From NCBI GenBank assembly GCA_013151875.1, contig JAADHL010000179.1, forward strand, positions 1-37,554: 37,554 bases of DNA, written 5' to 3'. The translations under genes were made by a program, and so were the position numbers. Under the pieces are notes generated by a model. It saw nothing but the letters and a program-made list of their open reading frames with translations. It did not search any database and was not told where the DNA came from. Of this stretch, positions 1 to 9,438 are shown piece after piece; the stretch's first letter is position 1, and every line of letters starts with the position of its first letter. The DNA comes from Deltaproteobacteria bacterium. Lineage in GTDB: Bacteria; Myxococcota_A; UBA9042; DTJE01.

Positions 1-379
1 GGTACAGTTCGTTCGTCGAATGAAGACGCCCTCCCTGGTCCGCGTCCAGGGCCTCCAGGCAGTACTTGGCCATCAGCGGGTTGAGCGAAATCAGTCGGTC
101 GGCCATCAGCTTTCGGATCGCCCGCTGGTCATCGGCATCGAGGATGTCGAAAGCAAATTGGCCCAGGGTGACAGCAGGTCCGCCCGTATCTATATCCAGG
201 AATTCCAGTAAGGTCCCGTGCGTCGGCTTGTCGAACAGGTTGTTCATCCTCATGAACTCCCTGAGGGCCTTCGGCGTGGGCGTGGAGGCGCGGATTTCCC
301 CCAGCAGAAGGGCCATTGCGTCCATGTAGGCCATGGGATCCGTGTTGGGTATCGGTGCAAACCTTGTTGCCTGAGCCAT
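1..379 (-). CDS. Hypothetical protein, 3' part beyond the left edge
   Basis: An open frame runs leftward from an ATG at 379-377 and leaves the window still open after about 126 codons. The start is well supported: the minus strand carries GGAGGAAG a few bases before the ATG. The visible protein begins MAQATRFAPIPNTDPM and has several methionine-, leucine- and aspartate-rich helical stretches (LGQFAFDILDADDQRAIRKL). There is no signal peptide or membrane segment, so it is probably cytoplasmic. It is divergently arranged with the secreted HEAT-repeat gene and the two share a 111-base intergenic region. I do not recognise the family, and its C-terminal end lies outside the window. Confidence 0.7.
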   Translation of the reverse strand, partial: MAQATRFAPIPNTDPMAYMDAMALLLGEIRASTPTPKALREFMRMNNLFDKPTHGTLLEFLDIDTGGPAVTLGQFAFDILDADDQRAIRKLMADRLISLNPLMAKYCLEALDADQGGRLHSTNELY

Positions 380-400
380 GGTCTTCCTCCGTCGGTCGAT

Positions 401-440
401 AGTATACCTTTGATGTCCGATTGCGAAAATCTGCTAAAAT
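401..440. promoter_or_regulatory. Candidate divergent promoters
   Basis: On the plus strand TAAAAT at 435-440 is a good -10 match; TTGATG at 410-415 lies 19 bases upstream, so the -35 spacing is poor. On the minus strand TATACT (401-406) is a 5/6 match to a -10 box for the leftward gene, with only a weak -35. The region is AT-rich compared with its surroundings. Read by eye only. Confidence 0.35.
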
Positions 441-490
441 GCGCGCCCCGGGTCGGATGGCCCGACAAAACAGGCAAGGGGGAACCGCCC

Positions 491-2761
491 ATGAGAATGC
501 GATTCACATTGTTCCTGGCCCTGTCCATAGGTATTGCCGCGCCCCTGGCCGCCCGGCCGGCGGACGTCTTTCCGGTGGTCTACCGCGCCACCAAGGTCAA
601 TCAGGCCGGCACATCCGTAATGGTGGTCCTGCCCGAGCCCTTCGAGGGGTTCGAGCCGTCCAGGATCAACGACTCTCTGCTGAGGGCTTTCGACGCCCTG
701 AAGGACGCCCACCCCTACGAATACGGAAACGCGACCCTGCTGCTGAACGGGGTGCAGAGCGGGGCCCGCCGGGCCACCCTCAACCTGGACCCCGAGCGAT
801 CCGACTACTGGGACCTGGTGGCATCCGAGGTCTATTACACGCTGCGGGGCCTGGGCGCGGCGGAGGTGCGGGCCCCGGCCATCCGGGCGACACCGTTGGA
901 CGCATCGTCCCTGCGCCTCCCCGTGGCCCGCCTGACCGTGCCTTACTACGATGCCCTGCCGCCGCACCGCTATGCAAACGTGCTGGTGGCCGTTTCGCCC
1001 CTGGAGGTGATGCCCGCCGATCTCTTCTACCTGAAGCTTCAGCGAGCCGATCGCGGCCTCATCGAAAAGGTCCTGGGCGGGCTGGTCCGGGGCGGCGAGG
1101 CGGCCCGTCTGGCGGTGCTGGCCGCGTTTCCCCACCTGCGGGTGGATCGCAGGGCTTCGCGCCTGATGCCTCTGTTGGACGACCCTTCACCAGGGGTGCG
1201 CCTCGCCGTATTGAAGCTGCTGGAGAACGAGAAGGGCAGCGAGGTCAACAACAGGCTTTCACGGGTGGTCGAGACCGATGACGACCCCAGCGTAAAGTTG
1301 GCCGCGGTGCACATTCTGTCGAGCCGCGGCATCCGCAGGTACGACGTGTTCATCGAAATGGGCAAACTGGGCGACCCGTCCGACCAGGTGGTTATTGGAG
1401 CCATCGAACGCCTGGTCTCGTCGCGCAATCCAGTGGTGGCAACGGCCCTGAACCGATCACTGAGGCACAAGAGCGCTGCCGTGCGCGAGGCCGCGCGCAA
1501 GGGGCTCATCTCTCTGGGGGCTGGGGCAGTCATGGTCAAGGCCCTGCACGACGACCGGGTGGACGCGCAGACGCGCGGGATACTTGCCCGCCACCTCGCC
1601 TCATCAAAAATCGCGAGCGAGAGGACCGAGGGACTGTCGTATCTGATCAAGTCCGGGGACGCGGCCCAGGCCGTGTGGGCCGCGGGCGTGCTGGGTGACA
1701 CGAGGCCCGGCGACGGACTGGGACTGCTGTACCAGGCCCTGCTCAGAAACGAGCCGGAGGTCAGGTCCGCGGCGGTCAAGGCCATAGGCGCTTACCACAA
1801 TCCAGTCAGCCTCAAGCCCCTTTTGGGCTCCATCCACGACGACCGCGAGAAGGCGCTGGTGGAACAGGTGGCGGTGGAGGTCATCGCGGCACAGAATCTG
1901 GACACCATCCTGGCGTTGATGGAGGGCCGGGACGTGACCATACGCCGCCTGGCCATGAAGGCCCTGGGTGACGCCCTGAAAGGGGCGCTTCCGCCGCCGA
2001 GGGCCATTTCAGTGCTCAAGGCGCGCCTGGGCGACAAGGACCTGGACGTGCGCCGCGCCGCGGTCTATGCCCTGGCCAGGGTGTCGGATCCCAAGGTCGC
2101 CACGTCCATCATGAAGCTGTCGGGCGACCCCGACGACGAGATTCGCGCCGCAGCGGTGGTGGCGGCGGCCGGTTCGAACGATCCAGCGGCCGCCGGGATA
2201 CTGGTGAAGGCCCTGTCCGACCCGTCCGACAAGGTCAAGTCCGCCGCGCTGGACGGCGTGGCCGCCAAGGGGATCCAGGCCGCGCGCGCGTCCCTGAAGA
2301 TGCTGGGCCAGCACCGCAACGTGGAGGTCAGACGCAAGGCTGTCACCACCTACCTGGGGCTTCTGAAACCCGGTGAGGCGGCCGGCGAACTGGACTTTCT
2401 GACCCGGCTCCTGTGGGATCGCGACCCGGACGTCAAGCTGGCCGCAATCGGGGCAGTAAAGCAGGTGCACGAGCGTCGGGCCATCATAGCGATATCCGGC
2501 CTGGTGATAGACCCGTCGCGCAAGGTCAAGGAGGCCGCCATTAAGGCCCTTGCCGGTACCCACGAGAAGGACGCGCTCGAAGGGATCGAAAAAGCGGTCT
2601 TTGACGACGATGGATCCATCCGGATGCTGGCCCTGGACGCACTGGCAACGCTTGGGCGCAGCGAGGCCCTGGACTTCCTGTCCGAGGTGATCAGGATGGA
2701 GAAGGACCCCCAGGTCAAGGCCCGCGCCGAGGCGACAAGAAAGATCCTCATGGAACGGTAA
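491..2761 (+). CDS. Secreted HEAT-repeat protein
   Basis: A 756-residue protein. The ATG at 491 was chosen because AAGGGGGA lies just upstream and because it gives a clean signal peptide (RFTLFLALSIGIAAPLAA, then ARPADV); the frame is open further upstream but that part lacks protein-like character. Residues about 25-190 form a domain I do not recognise. From about residue 190 to the C-terminus the sequence is a continuous array of HEAT-like (PBS-lyase type) helical repeats, seen as recurring D-P-x-V-R-x-A-A-V patterns such as DKDLDVRRAAVYAL and DPSDKVKSAALDGV. Such arrays usually act as protein-binding scaffolds, so a periplasmic or envelope scaffold is likely; the partner is unknown. It ends exactly at the base before the stop codon of the convergent small gene. 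Confidence 0.85.
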   Translation: MRMRFTLFLALSIGIAAPLAARPADVFPVVYRATKVNQAGTSVMVVLPEPFEGFEPSRINDSLLRAFDALKDAHPYEYGNATLLLNGVQSGARRATLNLDPERSDYWDLVASEVYYTLRGLGAAEVRAPAIRATPLDASSLRLPVARLTVPYYDALPPHRYANVLVAVSPLEVMPADLFYLKLQRADRGLIEKVLGGLVRGGEAARLAVLAAFPHLRVDRRASRLMPLLDDPSPGVRLAVLKLLENEKGSEVNNRLSRVVETDDDPSVKLAAVHILSSRGIRRYDVFIEMGKLGDPSDQVVIGAIERLVSSRNPVVATALNRSLRHKSAAVREAARKGLISLGAGAVMVKALHDDRVDAQTRGILARHLASSKIASERTEGLSYLIKSGDAAQAVWAAGVLGDTRPGDGLGLLYQALLRNEPEVRSAAVKAIGAYHNPVSLKPLLGSIHDDREKALVEQVAVEVIAAQNLDTILALMEGRDVTIRRLAMKALGDALKGALPPPRAISVLKARLGDKDLDVRRAAVYALARVSDPKVATSIMKLSGDPDDEIRAAAVVAAAGSNDPAAAGILVKALSDPSDKVKSAALDGVAAKGIQAARASLKMLGQHRNVEVRRKAVTTYLGLLKPGEAAGELDFLTRLLWDRDPDVKLAAIGAVKQVHERRAIIAISGLVIDPSRKVKEAAIKALAGTHEKDALEGIEKAVFDDDGSIRMLALDALATLGRSEALDFLSEVIRMEKDPQVKARAEATRKILMER

Positions 2762-3202
2762 TCAGGCCTGATCCTTCTTGAAGTTGGCGAAAAAGTAGAA
2801 TAAGCCGAAACGCCCGCCCATGAACCCGGACTGGTTGATCCACTTGCTGCGGCCGGTTGCGGGGATCCAGTTTCCTGGGTCGCCGTCGTCTACGGACTGA
2901 GCCAGATCCACGGTGCTTTGGGTCCCACTGGTAAACGGTGTCTCGAACCTGAACGTGTAGCCCCGTGTAGGCTCGGGTCCCGCCACCTTCACGACCTCGT
3001 AGGTCTTGCCGGCCACCGTGTAGCCCGTAGGGTGGTTGCGCGTCGTGTACGGCGAGTAGAATCTCAGCCATATTGTCCCAGTAAACATCATGTCCGGAAT
3101 CTCCATCCGGAACTGTTTTCCCGAAATAGTGCAGACAATGGTCTGCGCCCCAGTCGGGATCGCCTTGGTGCAGGGCAGATAGGTGACATTGATTGTACCC
3201 AT
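2762..3202 (-). CDS. Small hypothetical protein, possibly beta-rich
   Basis: A 146-residue protein that I cannot assign. The start is firm: AAGGAGGT lies about 8 bases before the ATG. The sequence is rich in threonine, glycine, tyrosine and phenylalanine and has few long hydrophobic stretches. Segments such as TIWLRFYSPYT and YTFRFETPF alternate polar and apolar residues, which suggests beta strands. There is no signal peptide. It starts 47 bases after the stop of the kinase-ATPase-TPR gene on the same strand, so it is probably co-transcribed with it. Its stop codon abuts the stop codon of the convergent HEAT gene with no base between them. It could be a small effector or target of the kinase protein, but that rests on position only. 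Confidence 0.7.
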   Translation of the reverse strand: MGTINVTYLPCTKAIPTGAQTIVCTISGKQFRMEIPDMMFTGTIWLRFYSPYTTRNHPTGYTVAGKTYEVVKVAGPEPTRGYTFRFETPFTSGTQSTVDLAQSVDDGDPGNWIPATGRSKWINQSGFMGGRFGLFYFFANFKKDQA

Positions 3203-3249
3203 GGCAGAAACCTCCTTGACTACGACCCTCTATCGATCACGCCGTGGTC

Positions 3250-6200
3250 TCAATTGACCACGGGTTGATCACTTCCGTCCCCGGGCGCCATGCGCAGGAC
3301 GCGCCTCAGGGCCTCGGCTTCCTCGTGCAGTTCCAGGTACTCATATACCAATATTCCATCCAGTCGATGTTGTACAGCGCCGTCCAGGTCGCCCCTGTCC
3401 TCGAGGATGCCGGCCAGCGCTTCATGGGCCCGCGCGACCGAGGGATTGACCCCTTTGTCCCGTTTCGTGGTGTCCAGGCATTCCCTGAAATACCGCTCGG
3501 CCTGGTCTATGTCGCCCTCGCCCCGACAGGCAAACCCGAGGTTGACCAGGCTGATCCTCTCGCCGAACACATAACCTGCGCGTCGGTACAGTTCCAGCGA
3601 CCTCAACGCCAGTTCCCGTGCGTTCTTCCATTCCTTCAGGTTGAGGCTCAGGTCGGCCAGACTTGTCAGGCATCCCGCCACCCCCCTGGAGTCTCCCATC
3701 TGTTCGCGGATGGCCTGCGCGCGCATGACGGCGTCCCTGGCCTCCTCGACGCGACCCATCGCCGTCAGCGTGGTGCCGAGGTTGTTGAGGTGCCCGGCCA
3801 GCCCCCTTGCGAAGCCTGTCTGCTCGCACAGCCCTACCCCGATACGGAAGATCTCTTCGGCCTCTGCCGTTCGGTTGCTTTCAAGCAACTTCGCGCCCTT
3901 GAAGAAAAGGGCCTCGGCCCTCTCGATGAAGTCGCGAGGGCCGCTCAGTATTTCGAGGGCCCGGTCCATGTGATCGAGGCATGCACTGGTGGAACCCACC
4001 TTGCGCATCAGCCTGCCCCTGGCGAGGTCGATCAGGCCCAACGTCCGTGTTTTGCCGTAGGAATGAACCAAGTCGTCGGCGTGGTCCATGAGTCGCGCCG
4101 CCTCGCCGTTTTCCCCCAGGTCCATCTTGATGTCCGCCATCTGGACCAGGGCGTTGGCCGCCCTGTGATGGTCGCCGCGCGCCTCGCAGGCTTCGACCAG
4201 CCCCTGGAGTATCGACAACGCCTCCGTCGGTCGTCGTCTGGCCTCGGCCACTCGGGCGGACAAGGCCACCGCAAGCAGCGTTTCCGGCGTATCACGTTCC
4301 CTGCGACGCGGCTTGCCCATGGCCTTGAGACGCTCATCGGCTTCCTCATAACGTCCCTCGCGCCAACTGAGTTCGGCCAGGGCCAGATGGACCCGCTTCA
4401 TACGCGAGTCCTTTTCCAGGCGCATCCTGACCATGGCGGCCTCGGCCTCCCGGTACAGGTCGCCCGCATCCCTGAAGCGCGCGTCCTCCATGGCTGCTTC
4501 GCCCGCGGTCAGCAGGTAGTCGGTGGCCGTGTCCAGGTAGCCGGTCTCGATATAATGACGGCCCAGGTCCGCGGCGACGCGTCCGATGTCCTCCGAATAG
4601 GCCGTTTCCAGGACCTGGGCGGTCAGAAGGTGCAGGCGGGCCGTGGTGGAATCCCTGGGTCGTCCGCGAATGGCCTCACCCATGAGGGGATGCGTGAAGA
4701 CCAGGGAATCGTCGTCGCCCCAGGGGACCCGATTCAGGAATCCGTCCCTGGTCAATCGGTCCACCAGCGGGTCCAGGGCATCCCGCAGGTCCTTGCGGCC
4801 CTCCCTGTCGACGAGCGACCATAGGTTGCCGACGGCGGCCCACCGCCCCAGCATGGCCACGCGCGTCAGCAGTTCCGCGGCCGCGGCCCCATCGGGAAGC
4901 TCGTGGGCCAGGTCCTCGATACGGGTCGTCAGCAGGTCCAGAAGGGCCTTGGGCACAGAAGTATCCGCGCCGGCCACCAGACGCACCATGCGGTTGACAA
5001 GTGCGATGGCGCCCCTGGACCCGAGGTGCCTGTACATGTGCACGGCGAACATGGGATTGCCCCCGGCGGCGCGGTGGATCAGCCGCCTGACCTGACCGCT
5101 GCACTGGGCCTGGGACATGCTCTCGATCAAGGCGACCACGTCACGTTCGGTCATCCGGGACAAGACACGATACCCGCCGGCCACTTTGACCGTTGACATG
5201 GCCCTGCGCAGGACTTTGTATTCGTCGTCCTTGGACCTGTTTACGGGCATTGAAGTCACAAGGACGACCAAAGAGCATGGGTAGGAGCCCATCTGCCTGC
5301 ACAGCCTGTCCAGAAATGCGATGCTGTATGTGTCGGCTTCGTGGAAATCGTCCAGGCGCAGCACCAGGCCCCTTTTTGCGGTAAGCCGGCGCAGGAAGCC
5401 CTCCACGGAGGCCTGTATGTAGTCCACGAACACGTCCTTGTCCATGTGGGCCATGTCGCGGGCTGCCGCGCCCGGGTACAGGAGGGCCGTCACTCCGTCG
5501 GTCATCGGGTCGTCGTGACTCACATCGGCCAGTTCGGTCAAACGGTCGCGCACCTGGGCCTGAGTCCTTCCCTCCACGCCCAGCAGGTCGCCCATCGCGG
5601 CCCGCCATGACCCCATCACCGAGCCCCTCGATCCGGTCGGAGAAGAAGCGGTGAGGAACCCCCGTTCGGTGGCCTTGTGCTGGAAGCGGATACCCAGGGT
5701 CGTCTTGCCCGATCCCCGTTCGCCGGTGAACCAGTTCACCGAACCCCGGCCTTCCTGGGCCGCGGTCAGCGCCTCGTCGAGCAGGCTCAGTTCCCTTTCG
5801 CGGCCGATGAAGTCCGGGTCGCGCAACCTGATGGCCCGGGGCAGCGTGTCGAACCATGAATCGTCCTCGTCGAACTCCGGTTCCCGCGCTCCTTCGGGCA
5901 CGGCGGGGGACGCAGGCAGCATGCGCTTGAACCTGCCGATCACCTCGTCCACGCTCGGCGGTCTTTGCGCCGGGGACTTGGCGAGCAGTCTCAACAGAAA
6001 GTCGTCCAGCGCGCGGGGGACCCGGGTCTGCGGACGGGCGATGCTGATGGGCGACGGCACGGATTTGAGGTGCTCCTCCAAGGGGTCTATGCCGCTGAAA
6101 ACCGGGTCGCCGGTTATCAGTTCGTAGGTGATGGCGCCCACCGCGTAGAGGTCGGAGCGTTCGTCCAGGGCCTTTCCCCGTATCTGTTCAGGGCTCATGT

Positions 6201-6831
6201 AAAGGGGTGTGCCGGCCTTGCCCAGCCCGCCGCCGAAAAACGCGGGCAGCCTGCGGATTCCGGTAGCCAGTCCGAAGTCCAGCAGCTTGACGAAGTCTTC
6301 CTGCCCTTCCGTCTGCATCAGGTAGAGATTTCCCGGTTTGAGGTCCCTGTGGATGACGCCGGCTTCGTGCACGGCATCCAGGGCTTCGCACACCTGCAGC
6401 ATGATGCGCAGCGCCCTGACCCAGCCTACCGGGCCTTCCTGGGCCAGTGCCCGCGCGACGGACTGCCCGTGCAGGAATTCCATTGCCAGGTAAAAGTGAT
6501 TCCCTTCGAACTCGCCGTGATCGAAGATCGAGACGATGTGGGGGTGATGAATCCGGCTCGCCAGGAACGCCTCGTTTTTCAGGGCGTCCACATCGCCCAG
6601 TTCGCCGCCATCGGGTACGGCCACCACTTTCAGGGCCACCTCGCGCTGGATGGATTCCTGTGACGCCAGGTACACTTGGGACATGCCCCCGCTGGCCACC
6701 AGGCGTTCCACCGTGAACTGACCGGCGATCACGGTCCCGCGGGCCAGGACCAACGGACGGCCGCACCTCGCGCATTCCCTCGCGAAAAGGGGAAAGTCGG
6801 CCTCGCATTCTGAACAATGCTTACGGTTCAT
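3250..6831 (-). CDS. Serine/threonine kinase-AAA ATPase-TPR regulator (PknK-like layout)
   Basis: About 1193 residues, soluble. An N-terminal zinc-ribbon-like element has two CxxC pairs (CSEC near residue 7, CARC near 21). A protein kinase domain spans about 37-305: VASGGMSQVYLA loop (first glycine replaced by alanine), lysine in VALKVV near 69, HRDLKPGN near 162-169, DFGLA near 186, and a GTPLYMSPEQ activation segment. A linker is followed by an ATPase domain from about 340 with Walker A GERGSGKTT near 371 and a probable Walker B LVLRLDDFHE. The C-terminal half is a long run of TPR-like helical repeats. The kinase would phosphorylate Ser/Thr residues and the TPR part would bind partners. A GTG precedes the chosen ATG directly; the ribosome site is weak (GGGG). 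The downstream small gene probably shares its transcript. Confidence 0.93.
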   Translation of the reverse strand: MNRKHCSECEADFPLFARECARCGRPLVLARGTVIAGQFTVERLVASGGMSQVYLASQESIQREVALKVVAVPDGGELGDVDALKNEAFLASRIHHPHIVSIFDHGEFEGNHFYLAMEFLHGQSVARALAQEGPVGWVRALRIMLQVCEALDAVHEAGVIHRDLKPGNLYLMQTEGQEDFVKLLDFGLATGIRRLPAFFGGGLGKAGTPLYMSPEQIRGKALDERSDLYAVGAITYELITGDPVFSGIDPLEEHLKSVPSPISIARPQTRVPRALDDFLLRLLAKSPAQRPPSVDEVIGRFKRMLPASPAVPEGAREPEFDEDDSWFDTLPRAIRLRDPDFIGRERELSLLDEALTAAQEGRGSVNWFTGERGSGKTTLGIRFQHKATERGFLTASSPTGSRGSVMGSWRAAMGDLLGVEGRTQAQVRDRLTELADVSHDDPMTDGVTALLYPGAAARDMAHMDKDVFVDYIQASVEGFLRRLTAKRGLVLRLDDFHEADTYSIAFLDRLCRQMGSYPCSLVVLVTSMPVNRSKDDEYKVLRRAMSTVKVAGGYRVLSRMTERDVVALIESMSQAQCSGQVRRLIHRAAGGNPMFAVHMYRHLGSRGAIALVNRMVRLVAGADTSVPKALLDLLTTRIEDLAHELPDGAAAAELLTRVAMLGRWAAVGNLWSLVDREGRKDLRDALDPLVDRLTRDGFLNRVPWGDDDSLVFTHPLMGEAIRGRPRDSTTARLHLLTAQVLETAYSEDIGRVAADLGRHYIETGYLDTATDYLLTAGEAAMEDARFRDAGDLYREAEAAMVRMRLEKDSRMKRVHLALAELSWREGRYEEADERLKAMGKPRRRERDTPETLLAVALSARVAEARRRPTEALSILQGLVEACEARGDHHRAANALVQMADIKMDLGENGEAARLMDHADDLVHSYGKTRTLGLIDLARGRLMRKVGSTSACLDHMDRALEILSGPRDFIERAEALFFKGAKLLESNRTAEAEEIFRIGVGLCEQTGFARGLAGHLNNLGTTLTAMGRVEEARDAVMRAQAIREQMGDSRGVAGCLTSLADLSLNLKEWKNARELALRSLELYRRAGYVFGERISLVNLGFACRGEGDIDQAERYFRECLDTTKRDKGVNPSVARAHEALAGILEDRGDLDGAVQHRLDGILVYEYLELHEEAEALRRVLRMAPGDGSDQPVVN

Positions 6832-6862
6832 CACCCCGGCTCAGACTGGTCCGATAGGAAAT

Positions 6863-6890
6863 AGGTTAGTGGAAAATACTGGAAAGTCAA
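6863..6890 (-). promoter_or_regulatory. Candidate promoter of the kinase gene
   Basis: On the minus strand TTGACT (6890-6885) and TAACCT (6868-6863) are separated by 16 bases, about 30 bases before the kinase start. The -35 is a 5/6 match; the -10 is weak. The rest of the 6832-7067 gap, about 235 bases and relatively AT-rich, shows no other clear element and no gene. Confidence 0.3.
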
Positions 6891-7067
6891 ATGGTTGACG
6901 ATGCGAGCAACCTAAGCCGCAAGGGTTGTTGAAACGTGCCTTCCGATTGCACTTTCCGGTTCGCGGTAATGGTTCGATACTGCTGAAGCCACCTCCAAAT
7001 CCGCGTCAAAGACGGCGGCTCGCCTTGTTTGCAGCCAATTTGCCCATTCGGCAGGTTAGGACGGAAA

Positions 7068-8444
7068 ATGGATCGGATGATGCGTCTTTTTTACCACAAA
7101 GCGGCCGTGGCTCTTGTCACCGCTAGTCTGACGCTTGCGTGCGGCGCCGGCATGACCCAGGTCCAGAATGCACGGTCACAGAAAGCACGGTCACTGCCCG
7201 TGGCCGGTTCATCGAAAGCGGCGGCCCCGTACAGGACTGGGGTCAAGGCGCCGGCCGACGGGATGCTGGGGATCCAGATTCCCATATATGACCCCAGCGG
7301 TCGCTCACTTGCCGCTTTCCACGACGCGCTGAGGCGTGCAAGGGATCAAAAGGGTCAGGCGCGCATTGTTTTCTACGGCGCGTCACACGTGGCCGGTGAC
7401 ATATTTACCGGATATATTCGACGCGAATTACAGCGCAGGTACGGCGATGCTGGGCACGGTTTCGTAATGCCCGCGAGGCCCTGGCGCACGTATCGACAGG
7501 CGGACGTCAACATCAGCTCGACCAACACCTGGCACACGGACAGGGTCAGCAAGCCGGACGACCGCAAGGACGGCTGGTACGGGCTGGCGGGCATGAGCGT
7601 TTCCTCCGGTTGGAAAAAGAACTGGGGCGAGGTCAGCACCACCAAAGACAACCGCGTGGGACGCAGGGTCAGCCGTTTTGAGCTGTTCTATTTAAAGCAG
7701 CCGCGCGGCGGCCGCCTGGACGTAAAGATCGACCACCGCAGGGTGAAGCGCCTGCGCACGTGGTCGAAACGGATTGAGCCGGGCTATGCGGTGTTCAAGG
7801 TCCGCGACGGCAGGCACACCTTCGGCATACGGCCGGTAGGCGACGGCGAGGTCCGGATCTTCGGCGTGGCCATGGAGAGGGACGTGCCGGGCGTCATCCT
7901 GGACACCCTGGGCATCCCAGGGTCGCGCGCCCGTTATCAGCTCGAATGGAACCCGGATCTGTACCGCGAGCATCTGCGTCGGCGCAGGCCCGACCTCGTT
8001 GTGCTGGCCTACGGCACCAACGAGTCGGGCGACGATGTCGTGCCGATTGAAAAGTACGAGGAGGATTTGCGAGCGGTGTTGGACAGGGTCAAGGACGCCG
8101 TGCCGTCTGCTTCGTGCCTGCTGATAGGCCCATCGGACCGTCCCATCCGCCAGAAAATCCAGAAAACCCAGAAAATCCGGGACAAGCGGGAAACTGAAAG
8201 CGAATATCGGTTCCTGCCCAGACCGAGGACCGCGCAGGTCATCGAAGTCCAGCGCCGTGTGGCCGAGGATTATGGTTGCGGGTTCTTTGACCTGGTGGCC
8301 TTCATGGGAGGCCCGATGTCCATGATTCAGTGGGTGAACGCGGACCCACCATACGCCGCGCAGGACTATGTGCACTTCAATCGCCTGGGCTATGAACGCC
8401 TGGGCGAGGTGCTGCTCAAGGACCTCCTGGACGGCTTCGAGTAG
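7068..8444 (+). CDS. SGNH/GDSL-family lipoprotein, probable ester hydrolase or acyltransferase
   Basis: A 458-residue protein. The ATG at 7068 follows AGGACGGAA and gives a lipoprotein signal ending SLTLAC, with Cys25 as the likely lipidated residue. The SGNH fold is shown by block I FYGASHVAGD (putative nucleophile Ser106; the usual Asp of GDS is Ala), block III YGTNESGDD with the conserved Asn, and block V DYVHFNRLGY with Asp433 and His436 as the probable catalytic acid and base. Such proteins cleave or move acyl groups on glycans or lipids. From about residue 170 on it aligns with the SGNH protein at 19345-20928 (shared VSRFELFY, GEVR, PDL motifs), so the two are paralogues. This copy stands alone, convergent with the phosphate transporter gene, with no MBOAT partner beside it. 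Confidence 0.85.
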   Translation: MDRMMRLFYHKAAVALVTASLTLACGAGMTQVQNARSQKARSLPVAGSSKAAAPYRTGVKAPADGMLGIQIPIYDPSGRSLAAFHDALRRARDQKGQARIVFYGASHVAGDIFTGYIRRELQRRYGDAGHGFVMPARPWRTYRQADVNISSTNTWHTDRVSKPDDRKDGWYGLAGMSVSSGWKKNWGEVSTTKDNRVGRRVSRFELFYLKQPRGGRLDVKIDHRRVKRLRTWSKRIEPGYAVFKVRDGRHTFGIRPVGDGEVRIFGVAMERDVPGVILDTLGIPGSRARYQLEWNPDLYREHLRRRRPDLVVLAYGTNESGDDVVPIEKYEEDLRAVLDRVKDAVPSASCLLIGPSDRPIRQKIQKTQKIRDKRETESEYRFLPRPRTAQVIEVQRRVAEDYGCGFFDLVAFMGGPMSMIQWVNADPPYAAQDYVHFNRLGYERLGEVLLKDLLDGFE

Positions 8445-8465
8445 CGAGGGGGCCGCTGGTTTCAG

Positions 8466-9428
8466 CTACAGCCATCCCACTTCATGGGCAACGACGTATC
8501 CAGCAAGGGTTACCAGGAAGCTGACGGTGGGCGTCGAGATCCAGGCAAGCAGGATGTTGCGCAGGGTGCGGCGGTTGACGGTGCGGGCCCCTTTCACGAT
8601 GCCTATGCCCAGGACCCCTCCCACGACCGCCTGGCTGGTGGACACAGGGACGCCCAGCACGGCGTAGGCGTGGACCGTAACGCCCTCGGCCAGGATCACG
8701 ATGAACGCGCTGTATGCGTCGAGTTTGACCAGGCCGCGTCCCACGGTCATCATTACACCGCGACTGAAGGTCAGGCTCCCGGCCGCGATGGCCAGGCCCC
8801 CAACCAGGCAGGCGGCCGGCACAGACAGCATCCCTGGTCCGGTGAAAGGTCCCGTCACGTTGGCTACATTGTTGGCGCCCAGCGCGTATGCCCCGTAAGA
8901 GCCCGCGACTATCTGGGCCATGCGTAAAAGGCGGTCATACTGAAACACGTTCAGGGCCAGCCTGTTCATCAACTGCCCGATCACCACGTACAGGACCACT
9001 GCCGCCACGAGGGCCCCTATTGGAGTGCCCACCCAGCAGGCGACTACCTTGCCCAGGACGTCTAATTGCACGTTGGCGGTTGTCGCGGTCCCCACCAACA
9101 CCGGGGCCGTGCCGATCGCGATAAGAGCGCCCACCACGGCCTGGCTGGTGGATACCGGAAGCCTGAGAGAGGTCATCCCGGTCACGGTGAGCGCGGCGCC
9201 CAGACCCACCAGGAAAGCGGTATCCAGGGACGTGGAGGACAAGGCTGAATAGGTTTTCATGCCCGCGCCGCCTTCGACCAGCGCCCCGATCAAGGCGAAT
9301 ACCGCGCACAACGAAGCGGCGGTCCAGAACCGCAGCATGCGTGAAGACACGGCCGTGCCGAACACGTTGGCAGCGTCGTTGGAGCCCAGAGCCCAGCCCA
9401 TGTAGATCCCGGAAATGATCTGCCACAT
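8466..9428 (-). CDS. Inorganic phosphate transporter, Pit family
   Basis: A 320-residue multi-pass inner-membrane protein with the internal duplication typical of the family. The first signature is GSNDAANVFGT at residues 15-25; the second is GANNVANVTGPF near 183-195. Conserved PVSTSQAVVG loops occur in both halves. Pit proteins are low-affinity, proton-coupled metal-phosphate symporters. Its length is at the short end of the family, near archaeal and deltaproteobacterial versions rather than the nearly 500-residue E. coli PitA. It begins 10 bases after the stop of the DUF47 gene, so the two are very probably one operon. Confidence 0.93.
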   Translation of the reverse strand: MWQIISGIYMGWALGSNDAANVFGTAVSSRMLRFWTAASLCAVFALIGALVEGGAGMKTYSALSSTSLDTAFLVGLGAALTVTGMTSLRLPVSTSQAVVGALIAIGTAPVLVGTATTANVQLDVLGKVVACWVGTPIGALVAAVVLYVVIGQLMNRLALNVFQYDRLLRMAQIVAGSYGAYALGANNVANVTGPFTGPGMLSVPAACLVGGLAIAAGSLTFSRGVMMTVGRGLVKLDAYSAFIVILAEGVTVHAYAVLGVPVSTSQAVVGGVLGIGIVKGARTVNRRTLRNILLAWISTPTVSFLVTLAGYVVAHEVGWL

Positions 9429-9438
9429 AACCAGGTCC

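Noticed and set aside
3244..4824. 526-codon open frame on the plus strand
   Set aside because: It lies opposite the TPR region of the kinase gene and its protein has no domain pattern; it is an antisense shadow in GC-rich DNA.
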